Shown: piece by piece, positions 25,664-34,628 of the stretch
Layout: each line of letters starts with the position of its first letter
Position numbering within the stretch: position 1 is the first letter of the stretch
Notes under the pieces: generated by a model
What the model saw: only the letters and a program-made list of their open reading frames with translations
Databases searched by the model: none
What the model was told of the DNA's origin: nothing
NCBI GenBank assembly: GCA_050305975.1
Contig: JBNLGI010000216.1
Span: 1-35,881, forward strand
Length of the DNA stretch: 35,881 bases
Reading direction: 5' to 3'
Origin: Thiodiazotropha sp050305975
GTDB taxonomy: Bacteria; Pseudomonadota; Gammaproteobacteria; Chromatiales; Chromatiaceae
Translations under genes and position numbers: made by a program

Positions 25664-27364
25664 ATGAACGAGTGGTTTGAACGCGTCATGCAGTCGCTGG
25701 AGCGGCCGATGACCGGTATGTTGGGTAGCTCACGCTTCAGTCTTTGGGGCGGTGGGGTGCTGCTGGTCGCTCTGCTGTTGTCGATTCCGGTGCTGGTGGT
25801 GATCGGCTATCTCTTCGAGCCCGCCGGCGAGGTCTGGCGCCATCTGGCGCAGACGGTTCTGCAGGACTATGTGGTCAACTCGCTGCTGCTGATGGTCGGG
25901 GTGGCCATCGGGGTGCTGGCGCTCGGAGTCAGCACCGCCTGGCTGACCAGCATGTGCCAGTTCCCGGGTCGTGCCCTGTTCGAGTGGGCGCTGCTGCTGC
26001 CGATGGCTATCCCCGCCTACATCATCGCCTACACCTATACCGGGCTGTTCGATTTCGCCGGCCCGGTGCAGTCGGCCCTGCGCAGCTGGACCGGCTGGGG
26101 TTATGGCGACTACTGGTTCCCGGAGATCCGTTCCCTGGAGGGGGCGGCTTTGATGCTGTCGCTGGTGCTCTATCCCTATGTCTATCTGCTGGCGCGGGCC
26201 GCCTTTCTCAGTCAGTCGATCTGCGTACTGGATGTCAGTCGCACGCTCGGAAACGGTCCCTGGCGTACCTTTTTCTCGGTCGCCTTGCCGATGGCGCGAC
26301 CCGCCATCGTGGCGGGTCTCTCCCTGGCCCTGATGGAGACCCTGGCCGACTACGGAACGGTGCAGTACTTCGGCGTCTCCACCTTCACCACTGGTATCTT
26401 CCGCACCTGGTTCGGGCTCAACAACGCAGCGGCTGCAGCACAACTTTCGGCCATATTGCTGCTGGCGGTGTTCGTGCTGATTCTGCTCGAGAGGGGCTCC
26501 CGCAGGCAGGCCCGGTATCACCACACCACACAGCGGCACCAGGCGCTGAACCGATTCCGCCTCGACTGGCGTCAGGCCAGCCTGGCTCTGCTGATCTGTA
26601 GCGGCGCGCTGTTGTTCGGTTTCCTGCTGCCGGCGGGGCAACTGCTGTGGTGGGCCCTGACCACGGCGGAGGAGAGCCTGGACAGCCGTTTTCTCACGCT
26701 AATCGGGCACAGCCTGCTGCTCGCCGGCGGCGCCTCGCTTCTGGCCCTGCTGCTGGCCCTGTTTCTCGGCTATGGCAAGCGCCTGCACGGCAGCTGGCCG
26801 GTAACCCTGGCGGTAAGAGTGGCCGGTATGGGATACGCCATACCGGGCACGGTGATCGCGGTGGGGGTGGTGATCCCGTTCGCCGCCTTCGACAATGCAT
26901 TGGACCAGTGGATGCGCGACCATCTCGGCTGGTCTACCGGGCTGCTCCTGAGCGGGACCCTGGCGGCTCTGCTGTTCGCCTATCTGGTGCGTTTTCTCGC
27001 CGTCTCCCTGCAGACCGTGGAGGCCGGTCTGGGCAAGATCAGGCCGACCCTGGACGAGGTGGCCCGTTCGCTGGGAACAGGCTCGGGTGAGATTGTGCGC
27101 CGGGTGCATATCCCGATGCTGAAAGGGAGCCTGATGACCGCCTTGCTGCTGGTCTTCGTCGATGTGCTCAAAGAGCTGCCAGCGACGCTGATTCTACGCC
27201 CGTTCAACTACAATACCCTTGCCGTCAGGGCCTACGAGCTGGCATCCGACGAACGTCTCGCCGACGCCTCTTATGCGTCGCTTGCCATCGTCATGGTCGG
27301 TATCCTGCCGGTGATTCTGCTCAGCCGTTCGATTACCAGGTCACGCCATGCCGCAGCAGCTTAA
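25664..27364 (+). CDS. fbpB: Ferric iron ABC transporter permease, FbpB-like
   Basis: A 566-residue inner-membrane protein made of two fused permease halves with about 12 helices. Each half has an EAA-type loop that contacts the ATPase: SRTLGNGPWRTFFSVALPMA at about 203-222, and ARSLGTGSGEIVRRVHIPML about 260 residues later. This is the normal FbpB plan. It lies 36 bases after fbpA. The ribosome-binding site is weak. The 3' end overlaps the ATPase gene by 17 bases. Confidence 0.94.
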   Translation: MNEWFERVMQSLERPMTGMLGSSRFSLWGGGVLLVALLLSIPVLVVIGYLFEPAGEVWRHLAQTVLQDYVVNSLLLMVGVAIGVLALGVSTAWLTSMCQFPGRALFEWALLLPMAIPAYIIAYTYTGLFDFAGPVQSALRSWTGWGYGDYWFPEIRSLEGAALMLSLVLYPYVYLLARAAFLSQSICVLDVSRTLGNGPWRTFFSVALPMARPAIVAGLSLALMETLADYGTVQYFGVSTFTTGIFRTWFGLNNAAAAAQLSAILLLAVFVLILLERGSRRQARYHHTTQRHQALNRFRLDWRQASLALLICSGALLFGFLLPAGQLLWWALTTAEESLDSRFLTLIGHSLLLAGGASLLALLLALFLGYGKRLHGSWPVTLAVRVAGMGYAIPGTVIAVGVVIPFAAFDNALDQWMRDHLGWSTGLLLSGTLAALLFAYLVRFLAVSLQTVEAGLGKIRPTLDEVARSLGTGSGEIVRRVHIPMLKGSLMTALLLVFVDVLKELPATLILRPFNYNTLAVRAYELASDERLADASYASLAIVMVGILPVILLSRSITRSRHAAAA

Positions 27365-28409
27365 AGTCATCAATGCCAGCGTCAGCTATGGCGCCCGGCC
27401 GGTCGTGCAGGGTGTCAGCTTCGAACTGGTCAGAGGCGAGATCGGATGCCTGCTCGGCCCCAGTGGCTGTGGCAAGACCAGTCTGTTACGAGCCATCGCC
27501 GGTTTCGAGCCGCTCTCGGAAGGGGAGATCCTGCTGCACGATCGTTCGGTCTCCAGACCCGGTTCGACCCTGGCGCCGGAGAAACGCCGGGTCGGTATGG
27601 TGTTTCAGGATTTTGCCCTCTATCCCCATTTGACGGTGGCGCAGAACGTGGCTTTCGGTCTGCGCGGGCTGAATGGACGGCAACAGCGCTCGCGCGTCGA
27701 CGAACTGCTCGAACTGGTGGGGCTTGGCGGGTTACAGAAACAGTATCCGCATCAGCTTTCGGGCGGTCAGCAGCAGCGGGTGGCACTGATTCGGGCGATG
27801 GCGCCGCGTCCCGACATCCTGTTGCTGGACGAGCCGTTTTCAGGACTCGACATCGAATTGCGGGAACAGTTGGCGCGCCAGGTGCGCACCATTCTCAAGC
27901 GGGAGGAGGTGACCGCCCTGCTGGTGACCCATGATCAACTGGAGGCCTTCGCCCTGGCGGATGTCATTGGCGTGCTGGGCGGGGGGCGTCTGCGGCAATG
28001 GGACAGCGGTTACGATCTCTACCACAGACCCGGCGATCGCTTCGTGGCCGATTTCATCGGTCAGGGCGCGATGGTGCCCGGCCGTGTCACTGCCGACGGC
28101 TGTGTCGAGACCGCCATCGGTTGCCTGCGCGGATTGTTCGTGCAGGAGGTGGCGGCGGGAGAGCGGGTCGAGCTCCTGCTGCGACCGGATGACGTGATCC
28201 ACGACGATAGCAGCAGCTTTCGGCTGGAGGTGGTCGACAAGGTGTTTCAGGGAGCGGAGTATCTCTACACGCTGCGCCTGCACGACGACAGCGAGATCCT
28301 CTGCCTGGTGCAGAGTCACCACGATCATGCCATCGGTGAGGAGATCGGCGTGCGCCTGCAGGTGGAACATCCGGTGGCGTTCCCACTGCAGGCCGGGGAG
28401 GGAACTTGA
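27348..28409 (+). CDS. fbpC: Ferric iron ABC transporter ATP-binding protein, FbpC-like
   Basis: A 353-residue cytoplasmic ATPase. Walker A is GPSGCGKT (37-44), the Q-loop is in VFQDFALYPHL, the signature is LSGGQQQR (137-144), Walker B is ILLLDEP (157-163), and the H-loop is VTHDQLEAF. The C-terminal third (about 240-350) is a TOBE-like regulatory domain, as in FbpC and other iron or sulfate importers. It overlaps the permease gene and ends the operon. Its stop codon lies inside a hairpin. Confidence 0.94.
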   Translation: MPQQLKVINASVSYGARPVVQGVSFELVRGEIGCLLGPSGCGKTSLLRAIAGFEPLSEGEILLHDRSVSRPGSTLAPEKRRVGMVFQDFALYPHLTVAQNVAFGLRGLNGRQQRSRVDELLELVGLGGLQKQYPHQLSGGQQQRVALIRAMAPRPDILLLDEPFSGLDIELREQLARQVRTILKREEVTALLVTHDQLEAFALADVIGVLGGGRLRQWDSGYDLYHRPGDRFVADFIGQGAMVPGRVTADGCVETAIGCLRGLFVQEVAAGERVELLLRPDDVIHDDSSSFRLEVVDKVFQGAEYLYTLRLHDDSEILCLVQSHHDHAIGEEIGVRLQVEHPVAFPLQAGEGT

Positions 28410-28435
28410 GGGTCCCATGACCTGGAACCCTCAAG
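28405..28435 (+). terminator. Hairpin over the fbpC stop codon
   Basis: A perfect 9-bp stem, CTTGAGGGT (28405-28413) and ACCCTCAAG (28427-28435), with a 13-base loop. It includes the TGA stop. No T-run follows, so termination is only possible; it might instead stabilise the transcript end between two convergent genes. Confidence 0.4.
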
Positions 28436-28481
28436 ATCGGACGCCAAGATCGAGACGATCAGAGGCCTGGACGGTCGAGCT

Positions 28482-29624
28482 CTAGGGCTCGAAGAAGACC
28501 ACGCTCATGCCGCCGTTCAGCGTCATTTGCGAGACAAAGGCCGAGGTGTGCAGATTAGTATTGCTCTCGGTCTCGTACCAGACGAAGTCGTCGAAGAAGA
28601 CCCCTCCGGTCTTGCCGCTGGTGGCGCCTTCGTAGCCGATGCGAACCAACAGGTCGGACGAGTTGACGGTCTCGGTCAGCGCAATCAGCTCGATGATGCC
28701 ACTGAACAGGTCATCGATAGTGTTGGTCGGGTCGTTCTCCCAGCAGAAATTGAAGATGTAACCGAAGCTGTCGCCCGGTCCCATTGTCAGGTCGGCATTT
28801 TCGTCGACAAAGTGGAAGATCACTTCGCCCTGATCCCAGGTCGGGATCTGTGAGGGGGGCGAAAGCCCGGCACTGCTGAAACTGTCGCAGCTGAGGGTGA
28901 CGTTACCCAGGTTCTCCAGATCGTACTCCATCAGATCAAAGCTGTTGAGGGCCGTGATGTTGGCCATTTCGAGCAGAAACTCGAGCACGCCGTAGGCCAT
29001 GGCCGAGGCCTGTTCCGCCACCACTGCGGAGGTGTCCATCAGCTCATCGAACTGCTGCCAGGTGTAACAACCGAGGGGGGTGCCGTTGTCGGTGATCTCG
29101 ACGCCGGGGATGCCACTGCAGAGAGTGACGTCTACCGTGATGAAGCCCAACCCCCCACTCTGGGCGAGTTGGACGCTGCCCGAGATCGGGGCGTCAGTGG
29201 TGGTGTCGAAAACGAGTTGAGTCAGGATATTGATGCGAAAGTCGCCGAAAAGCGTTTCCGGGGTGCTTTCGTCGTAGACATCGACATGGGTGGTGGTGTC
29301 GATGCTGGCCAATTCACAGATCTCGGTGAGCGGATCGCAGGAGAAGCTGCCTTCGAGGGACTGGGGATCGATGCGTAAATAGTGGGTCGAACCACCCTCA
29401 AAGAGGGTTACGCTGACACCTGTCGGCCAGCTGTCGAGCGGCTCATCGACGCCGGAGATGCGAAAGGCGTAGGCAGGCAGCAGGGAGTAGGTGCCGCCCC
29501 CGCTGGATGCGTCGTCGCCGCCTCCGCCACCGCTGCCGATCAGGGAGATGATGCCGGCCATCGCCACGGCCAGAAACAGTATGGGTCTAAACAGATAGTG
29601 GGTTGTCATCTTTAGTATGCTCAT
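28482..29624 (-). CDS. Exported protein of unknown function, Gly-run N-terminus
   Basis: 380 residues, family not recognised. A hydrophobic N-terminal segment (about 11-30) ends in SLIGSGGGGGDD. The placing resembles a lipoprotein signal followed by a glycine linker, but the residue where a lipobox cysteine would be is Ser. The remainder is rich in Asp, Thr and Gly with predicted beta character and seven cysteines, suggesting a disulfide-containing periplasmic or surface protein. The ATG at 29624 has a strong GGAGGT six bases upstream and lies inside the end of the upstream membrane-protein gene (38-base overlap), so the two are coupled. I can give no function. Confidence 0.75.
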   Translation of the reverse strand: MSILKMTTHYLFRPILFLAVAMAGIISLIGSGGGGGDDASSGGGTYSLLPAYAFRISGVDEPLDSWPTGVSVTLFEGGSTHYLRIDPQSLEGSFSCDPLTEICELASIDTTTHVDVYDESTPETLFGDFRINILTQLVFDTTTDAPISGSVQLAQSGGLGFITVDVTLCSGIPGVEITDNGTPLGCYTWQQFDELMDTSAVVAEQASAMAYGVLEFLLEMANITALNSFDLMEYDLENLGNVTLSCDSFSSAGLSPPSQIPTWDQGEVIFHFVDENADLTMGPGDSFGYIFNFCWENDPTNTIDDLFSGIIELIALTETVNSSDLLVRIGYEGATSGKTGGVFFDDFVWYETESNTNLHTSAFVSQMTLNGGMSVVFFEP

Positions 29625-30135
29625 GTTTTACCTCCGGCGCGGCTGTTCTTGTCAGCGACCTGTAGGCGGCCAATGTCCCCAGACCCACGAATACAAGGTC
29701 CAAAGGATCAAAGGTGCCTGACAGGAAATAGTCTTGGGTCACCGACAGCAGCGCATTGCTCTCGATATCGGATGGCAGGGTGTGTTGGAGCAGGACGGCG
29801 ACTGCGTCGAGTTGACCCAGTTCAAAGAGTGATTCGATCCCGCCCCAGAACAGACAGAGCGCGATGACCTGCTTTCGTGATTGCGGCTGTAATACCAAGG
29901 CCGACAGCAGAATGAAGGCGTAAACATGTAGCAGTGAGGGCATGACACCGCACAGCCAACAGTACGGATGCTCACCTGGCCAAGTGGGAAGAGGTATCAG
30001 GCGAAAGAGTGTGACAGTTGCCGGTTCGCGGGTCAGAAGATACAAAAGTAACCCCGCCAACAACGCCAACAGCGCTCTCCCCAGCAACTGATAATGAGGT
30101 TCGTGTCGCCTCATGCTGCTGCTCCATTCGAGCAT
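29587..30135 (-). CDS. Small multi-helix membrane protein, remotely VanZ-like
   Basis: 182 residues with about four hydrophobic helices: about 18-36, 60-82, 88-108 and 140-158. The segments SLLHVYAFILLSALV and LFWGGIESLFELGQ recall the histidine and glutamate positions of VanZ-family proteins, but the likeness is weak. The start may be 30135 or the ATG seven codons later at 30114, which has GGAGC upstream. The C-terminal tail (about 165-182) is charged and overlaps the exported-protein gene. Coupling suggests the two products work together, perhaps in the envelope. Confidence 0.65.
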   Translation of the reverse strand: MLEWSSSMRRHEPHYQLLGRALLALLAGLLLYLLTREPATVTLFRLIPLPTWPGEHPYCWLCGVMPSLLHVYAFILLSALVLQPQSRKQVIALCLFWGGIESLFELGQLDAVAVLLQHTLPSDIESNALLSVTQDYFLSGTFDPLDLVFVGLGTLAAYRSLTRTAAPEVKHEHTKDDNPLSV

Positions 30136-30402
30136 TCCCTGCCGGGAAGGGGAGTCGTACCTTCCTATTAATACAGTTTAGTTCCGAAGGACTGGCATGA
30201 GATTAATTGCTGCGGATATTTGATTCAGATCAGGAAAGCGTTCTGTTTTCGAGGACAGCGAGAGTGAACTCGCCGAGTCTGGCGAGCGATATCGGGGAGT
30301 CGGTGTGATTTCGCGCGGCGAACCTTGCCAGCCGCACTGAATGGGGATAGGTCAGGGTGAATAACCCGGCGGCGGGTTGGCCGGGTTACTCACATAAAGG
30401 TT
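30136..30402. other. Spacer between the membrane protein and a small acidic protein gene
   Basis: 267 bases with no convincing gene. The stretch nearest 30136 should hold the promoter of the leftward membrane-protein operon. The stretch nearest 30402 holds a hairpin listed separately. Confidence 0.4.
30362..30388 (-). terminator. Hairpin after the 62-residue gene, possible terminator
   Basis: A perfect 9-bp stem TAACCCGGC / GCCGGGTTA with a 9-base loop, starting 15 bases past the stop codon of the leftward small gene. Only TTC follows on that strand, so it is a weak terminator at best. Confidence 0.45.
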
Positions 30403-30591
30403 TCAGCAGTTGAACAGACGGTCGATGGCGTCCAGACCGTCCTGAACCACGGCTTCCAGATCCTGTGGATCGTCTTCGTGCTCGTAGGCGAGCATCGAGT
30501 AGGCGGCCAGGGATTTGAGGCCAATGGCGATTTTTTCCACGTCGGGCAAATTGAGCTCGACTCCTTCTCTCAATGTGCACTCTTCACTCAT
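30403..30591 (-). CDS. Small acidic protein of unknown function (62 residues)
   Basis: A short protein beginning MSEECTLREGVELNLPDVEK and ending in IDRLFNC. It is mostly predicted helix, strongly acidic (EHEDDPQDLEAVVQDGLDA) and has two cysteines near the ends. I do not recognise the family. The ATG at 30591 has GAGGTG seven bases upstream, which favours it over the longer in-frame start at 30618. It lies 109 bases downstream of mltD on the same strand and may be cotranscribed or have its own promoter. No membrane segment or signal peptide is visible. Confidence 0.65.
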   Translation of the reverse strand: MSEECTLREGVELNLPDVEKIAIGLKSLAAYSMLAYEHEDDPQDLEAVVQDGLDAIDRLFNC

Positions 30592-30700
30592 TACAGACAC
30601 CTCGGAGGTTACAGCCAACAGCTGAGGCGATAGTTATTGAGGTCGGCCTGGGTGTCAAAAAAATGCAAGCTTCCGTTGATGTAAATCAATGTAAGCGGGT

Positions 30701-32353
30701 CTATAAGGTCTGCTCCGTGACGTCGACATAGAGCTTGAGGCGTTGTCCTGGCTGCAGATATTTGCCATTCAGGGCGTTCCAGCGTTTCAGGTCGGCGACC
30801 GAGACCTTGAACCGTTGCGCAATGCGCGAGAGCGAGTCGCCGCGGCGGACCCGGTAGTGGAGCGAACTCTGGGTGCCGGCGGGTTGCAGGTCGAGGGGCG
30901 AGATCTCGGCGGTGACGGTCTGATCGGTCCAGATCACCAGCCTCTGGCCGGCCTTGAGCGGGTCGCCAGGCGCCATGCCGTTCCACTTTGCCAGCTTCTT
31001 ATAGCTTACGTTGTAGTTTCTGGCGATCTTCCACAGGCTGTCGCCCGCTTTGACCACGTAGAGCTGCTTGTTGCCCTTGCGCTGGCGGTTCTGAATGCTC
31101 GCCTTGCGCTGTTCGGCGCTGTAGACGTATTGATCGAAGGACTGGCTGGAGATGGGGATCAGCAGGTGTTTGCCGGCGCGGATATTGTTGCCGTGCAGTT
31201 TGTTCACCTGGCGCAACAGCTTTACCGTGGTCTTATGCTGGCGGGCGATGGCGCCGAGGTTGTCGCCGGGTTTGATCTTGTAGCGCTTCCAGGTCAGCCG
31301 CTCTTCCTGGGGCATCTTCTCCAGCGCTTCGACGAAGCGGTCGGCCTTGTCGATCGGCAGGTTGAGCCGATGGGGACCTTCGGGGTCGGTGGCCCAGCGA
31401 TTGAAACCGGAGTTGAGCAGATAGAGATCCTGGATCGGCAGATCGGCCATCTTCGCGGCAAGGGCGAGATCGAGCTGACTGCCGATGTCCACGGTGGTGA
31501 AGTAGGGCTCGTCCGGCAGACTCAGGAGTGCGATCTCATGCTCTTCGGGGTTGCGAAAGACCTCTGACAGCGCGAGCAGGCGGGGTACATAGGCACTGGT
31601 CTCGTCGGGCAGGTCGAGGGACCAGAAGTCGGTGGCTCTGCCCTTCTTCTGATTGCGGCGAATGGCGTTGCGTACGGTTCCGGCCCCCGAGTTGTAGGCC
31701 GCCAGGGCCAGTTCCCAGTCGCCGTCGAACTGTTTGCTCAGGGACTGCAGGTAGTCCAGTGCGGCGCGGGTCGAGGAGACCACGTCGCGCCGTCCGTCAT
31801 ACCACCAGTTCTGCTTGAGTCCGAAATGGCGTCCGGTGGAGGGGATGAACTGCCACATGCCGGCGGCCCGTCCCGGGGAGTAGGCGAAGGGCTGAAAGGC
31901 GCTCTCGACCGCAGGCAGCAGGGCGATTTCACTCGGCATGCCGCGCTGGTCGATCTCTTCCAGAATAAAGTGGAGGTAGGGCTCGGCCCGCTCCTGGATA
32001 CGTTGGATATAGCCGGGGTGGGAGCTGTACCAGTTCAGCTCCTGGAGGACGCGGTTGTCTTCGGAGTAGCTCAGCCTGAAGCCGCTCACCATGCGGCCGA
32101 TCAGGTCGGGTTCCGGTTCGGGCAGGGTATCGACCACCTCCTGCAGCTGTTCCGCCAACTCGGGCATCTGTTCTGCGATCAGCTGTTCGGACGCCTCACT
32201 GGGCTGGGTCGACACCGCTTGAGCCACTTCCGGGGCCAGTGGTTCCGAGTTCGAAGTCGTGTCTCCCTCCCCGCTGGGCAGTGTCTGACAGGCGGTGAGC
32301 AGACAAGCAACAAATAAGTTCATGGTCAGCGGGGCGAATCTTGAGTAAGGCAT
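30701..32353 (-). CDS. mltD: Membrane-bound lytic murein transglycosylase MltD with three LysM domains
   Basis: A lipoprotein enzyme of 550 residues that cleaves peptidoglycan glycan strands, anchored in the outer membrane. The lipobox LLTAC places the lipidated Cys at 22. The transglycosylase domain (about 115-270) has catalytic Glu150 in LLPAVESAFQPFA and the GMWQFIPSTGRHFGL and AYNSGAGTVRNAI motifs. Three LysM peptidoglycan-binding domains follow at about 358-400, 432-475 and 500-543. The ribosome-binding site before the ATG is weak. It is divergent from the methyltransferase gene. In E. coli and many relatives gloB lies beside mltD here; it is missing in this window. Confidence 0.95.
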   Translation of the reverse strand: MPYSRFAPLTMNLFVACLLTACQTLPSGEGDTTSNSEPLAPEVAQAVSTQPSEASEQLIAEQMPELAEQLQEVVDTLPEPEPDLIGRMVSGFRLSYSEDNRVLQELNWYSSHPGYIQRIQERAEPYLHFILEEIDQRGMPSEIALLPAVESAFQPFAYSPGRAAGMWQFIPSTGRHFGLKQNWWYDGRRDVVSSTRAALDYLQSLSKQFDGDWELALAAYNSGAGTVRNAIRRNQKKGRATDFWSLDLPDETSAYVPRLLALSEVFRNPEEHEIALLSLPDEPYFTTVDIGSQLDLALAAKMADLPIQDLYLLNSGFNRWATDPEGPHRLNLPIDKADRFVEALEKMPQEERLTWKRYKIKPGDNLGAIARQHKTTVKLLRQVNKLHGNNIRAGKHLLIPISSQSFDQYVYSAEQRKASIQNRQRKGNKQLYVVKAGDSLWKIARNYNVSYKKLAKWNGMAPGDPLKAGQRLVIWTDQTVTAEISPLDLQPAGTQSSLHYRVRRGDSLSRIAQRFKVSVADLKRWNALNGKYLQPGQRLKLYVDVTEQTL

Positions 32354-32535
32354 GATGCTTTGGGCTTCGGTTGGCGATTGACTGCAAATCGGAGGAAAAT
32401 AGTATCAGAGCCAAGTATCATTTCCATCTCGCTGTCTCCTTATTTGACTATGGCCCTGAATCTTTGTGATCTCGTTCCACGGCCCTCTGGGGCATTTGCC
32501 AATCGTATCGGCAGCACCTGAAAAAGTCTTTAATT

Positions 32536-33318
32536 ATGAGTACAAACAAGGACTTCAAACTGGGAAACTGCCTGCAAAATCAGGTCGAGGCATGGTTCGG
32601 CAGCCGTCTGGGTCAGAGTTTGCTGGTAGAGGAGCAGGACTGTCTTCAGACCAAGGCGGCGGCCCTGTTCGGCTATCATGTGGTGCAGGTCGGTGCGCCA
32701 AGCCGGGAGTTCGAACTGCTCAAGCAGTGTCCAGCCCGCAACCGGGTCATCCTGCATGACGTCACCAGCCAGCCCGGTATCGATATCAGGGCCGATCCCC
32801 GTTTCCTCCCGCTCGCCAGCGACAGTATCGATGGCGTCATTCTCCCGCACACCCTAGACTTCTCGCCCGATCCCCATCAGCTGGTGCGTGAGGTGGAGCG
32901 GGTGCTGATCCCGGAAGGCAAGGTGCTGTTGAGCGGCTTCAATCCCTGGAGTCAGTGGGGAATCGGCCGTCTCTTCCGGCGGCGTTCAGGCAGCATGCCC
33001 TGGTGCAGCCATTTCTTCACCCCCAAGCGGGTGCAGGACTGGTTCTCCCTTTTGGGTTTCGATCTGGAAGAGGTGGTCTATCTCCATTATCGTCCGCCCA
33101 TGCACAATCAACTGGTGATGCAGAAGCTGGCTTTCATGGAGCGCCTCGGCCAGCGTGTCTGGCCGATGCTGGGTGGTGTCTACGTGATGCAGGCGGTGAA
33201 GCGGACCGCCACCATGACGCCGATCCGCATAAACCGCTGGCGTATGAAAAAGCGGGTATTGCCTGCCGCCGCCGAACCGACCGTCCGAAGAAGCAGGATC
33301 AATGACGCAATCCGTTGA
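32536..33318 (+). CDS. SAM-dependent methyltransferase, YafS-like
   Basis: A 260-residue class I methyltransferase-like protein. The expected order is visible though motif I is weak (VVQVGAPS at about 49-56): an acidic strand end IDIRADPRFLPLAS, the motif-IV-like DGVILPHTLDFSPDP, and VLIPEGKVLLSGFNPWS. The gene sits between mltD and rnhA, exactly as yafS-type genes do in gammaproteobacteria. Its substrate is not known to me. The last 17 bases overlap rnhA. The C-terminus is strongly basic. The family is good; the exact name rests on position. Confidence 0.85.
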   Translation: MSTNKDFKLGNCLQNQVEAWFGSRLGQSLLVEEQDCLQTKAAALFGYHVVQVGAPSREFELLKQCPARNRVILHDVTSQPGIDIRADPRFLPLASDSIDGVILPHTLDFSPDPHQLVREVERVLIPEGKVLLSGFNPWSQWGIGRLFRRRSGSMPWCSHFFTPKRVQDWFSLLGFDLEEVVYLHYRPPMHNQLVMQKLAFMERLGQRVWPMLGGVYVMQAVKRTATMTPIRINRWRMKKRVLPAAAEPTVRRSRINDAIR

Positions 33319-33742
33319 GATTTACAGTGATGGCGCCTGTAAAGGCAATCCGGGGCCTGGTGGATGGGGGGTCTTGCTGCGCTATGGCAAGCATGAAAAG
33401 CAGCTCTATGGAGGGGAGTCGGAGACCACCAACAACCGGATGGAACTGACTGCCGTGATCCAGGGACTGCAGGGACTCAAACGTCCGAGCAAGGTGTGTG
33501 TGATCACCGATTCCCAGTATGTGAAAAACGGCATCACCCAGTGGATCCACAATTGGAAGCGCAACGGCTGGAAGACCTCCGGCAAGCAGCCGGTGAAGAA
33601 CGCCGACCTGTGGCGGCAGCTCGACAAGGAGGTGGCCAGGCATCAAGTGGAGTGGCGCTGGGTGAAGGGTCACTCGGGACATCCTGAGAACGAGCTGGCC
33701 GATCAGCTGGCCAACCGTGGCATTGAGGAGCTAACGCGATGA
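33302..33742 (+). CDS. rnhA: Ribonuclease HI
   Basis: Cleaves the RNA strand of RNA-DNA hybrids. It has 146 residues. The catalytic residues fall at the same numbers as in E. coli: Asp10, Glu48, Asp70, His124 and Asp134. The flanking motifs SDGACKGNPGPGGWG, NNRMELTAV and VKGHSGHPENELAD are intact, as is the basic handle region (about 80-100). The ATG lies within the end of the methyltransferase gene, with CAGGA before it. The stop overlaps the dnaQ start as ATGA. Confidence 0.98.
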   Translation: MTQSVEIYSDGACKGNPGPGGWGVLLRYGKHEKQLYGGESETTNNRMELTAVIQGLQGLKRPSKVCVITDSQYVKNGITQWIHNWKRNGWKTSGKQPVKNADLWRQLDKEVARHQVEWRWVKGHSGHPENELADQLANRGIEELTR

Positions 33743-34455
33743 GCCGACAGATCGTGCTCGACACCGAAACCACCGGCCTGGAACCGGAGCAGGGACACCG
33801 CATCATCGAGATCGGCTGTGTGGAGATGGTCGATCGTCGGCTCACCGGCAACAACTTTCACCAGTATCTGCAGCCCGACCGGGAGATCGATGCCGGCGCC
33901 ATCGAGGTGCACGGCATCACCAACGAGTTTCTCGCCGACAAGCCCCATTTCGCCGACGTGGCGGCCGATTTCATGGACTATGTCCGGGGCGCCGAACTGA
34001 TCATTCACAACGCCCCCTTCGACGTCGGTTTTCTCAATCACGAACTGCGCCGCATGGGTGAACCCTCGACGCTGGACGATCTCTGCGCGGTGACCGACAC
34101 CCTGGTGATGGCGAAGAAGATGCATCCCGGGCAGCGGAACAGTCTCGATGCGTTGTGCAAACGCTATGACATCGACAACTCCCATCGGGAGCTGCACGGT
34201 GCCTTGCTCGATGCCGAGATCCTGGCTGACGTCTATCTGATGATGACCGGAGGGCAGGCGGCGCTGATGCTCGATGCGGCCGCAGCGGAAGAGGGCGGCA
34301 AATCGAGTGCGGACGGTATCCGCCGTCTGCCGGCCGGCAGGCCGCCGTTACGGGTCGTCAGAGCCAGCGGATCGGAGCTCGAGGCGCATGAGAAGCTGCT
34401 CGAACGCATGGGCGAGGCCTGCCTCTGGTCCGGCGCTGCGCAGCACGAAGACTAG
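33739..34455 (+). CDS. dnaQ: DNA polymerase III epsilon subunit (3'-5' proofreading exonuclease)
   Basis: Proofreading subunit of the replicative polymerase, 238 residues (E. coli 243). The DEDDh active site is complete: Asp8 and Glu10 in VLDTETTGL, Asp95 in HNAPFDVGFL, His153 and Asp158 in ELHGALLDAEIL. The C-terminal segment after about 180 should bind the alpha subunit. It is coupled to rnhA by a 4-base overlap with GAGGAG upstream; the rnhA-dnaQ pairing is widespread in this class, although in E. coli the two are divergent. Confidence 0.97.
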   Translation: MSRQIVLDTETTGLEPEQGHRIIEIGCVEMVDRRLTGNNFHQYLQPDREIDAGAIEVHGITNEFLADKPHFADVAADFMDYVRGAELIIHNAPFDVGFLNHELRRMGEPSTLDDLCAVTDTLVMAKKMHPGQRNSLDALCKRYDIDNSHRELHGALLDAEILADVYLMMTGGQAALMLDAAAAEEGGKSSADGIRRLPAGRPPLRVVRASGSELEAHEKLLERMGEACLWSGAAQHED

Positions 34456-34503
34456 TTTCAAAGCTGCAGCGATCCGCGCCTTACAGCCCAGCCGACGGAG
34501 AGG

Positions 34504-34525
34504 TAGGGTGCAGCCTGTCGCACCG
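34504..34525 (+). repeat. Dispersed palindromic repeat, copy D
   Basis: Three differences in 22 bases from the unit in copy C. It keeps the GGTGC / GCACC stem. It lies in the convergent dnaQ-fnr spacer, where I see no other feature. Confidence 0.65.
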
Positions 34526-34628
34526 TAAACCATCCTCGATCAACGGCATTGTCTGGATTCGGGGTTGATGCGGCTGGAGTGCACACGCCCGCTGCAGCGG
34601 ACGACAGGTTCTTCGGGGATGGTAAAAG

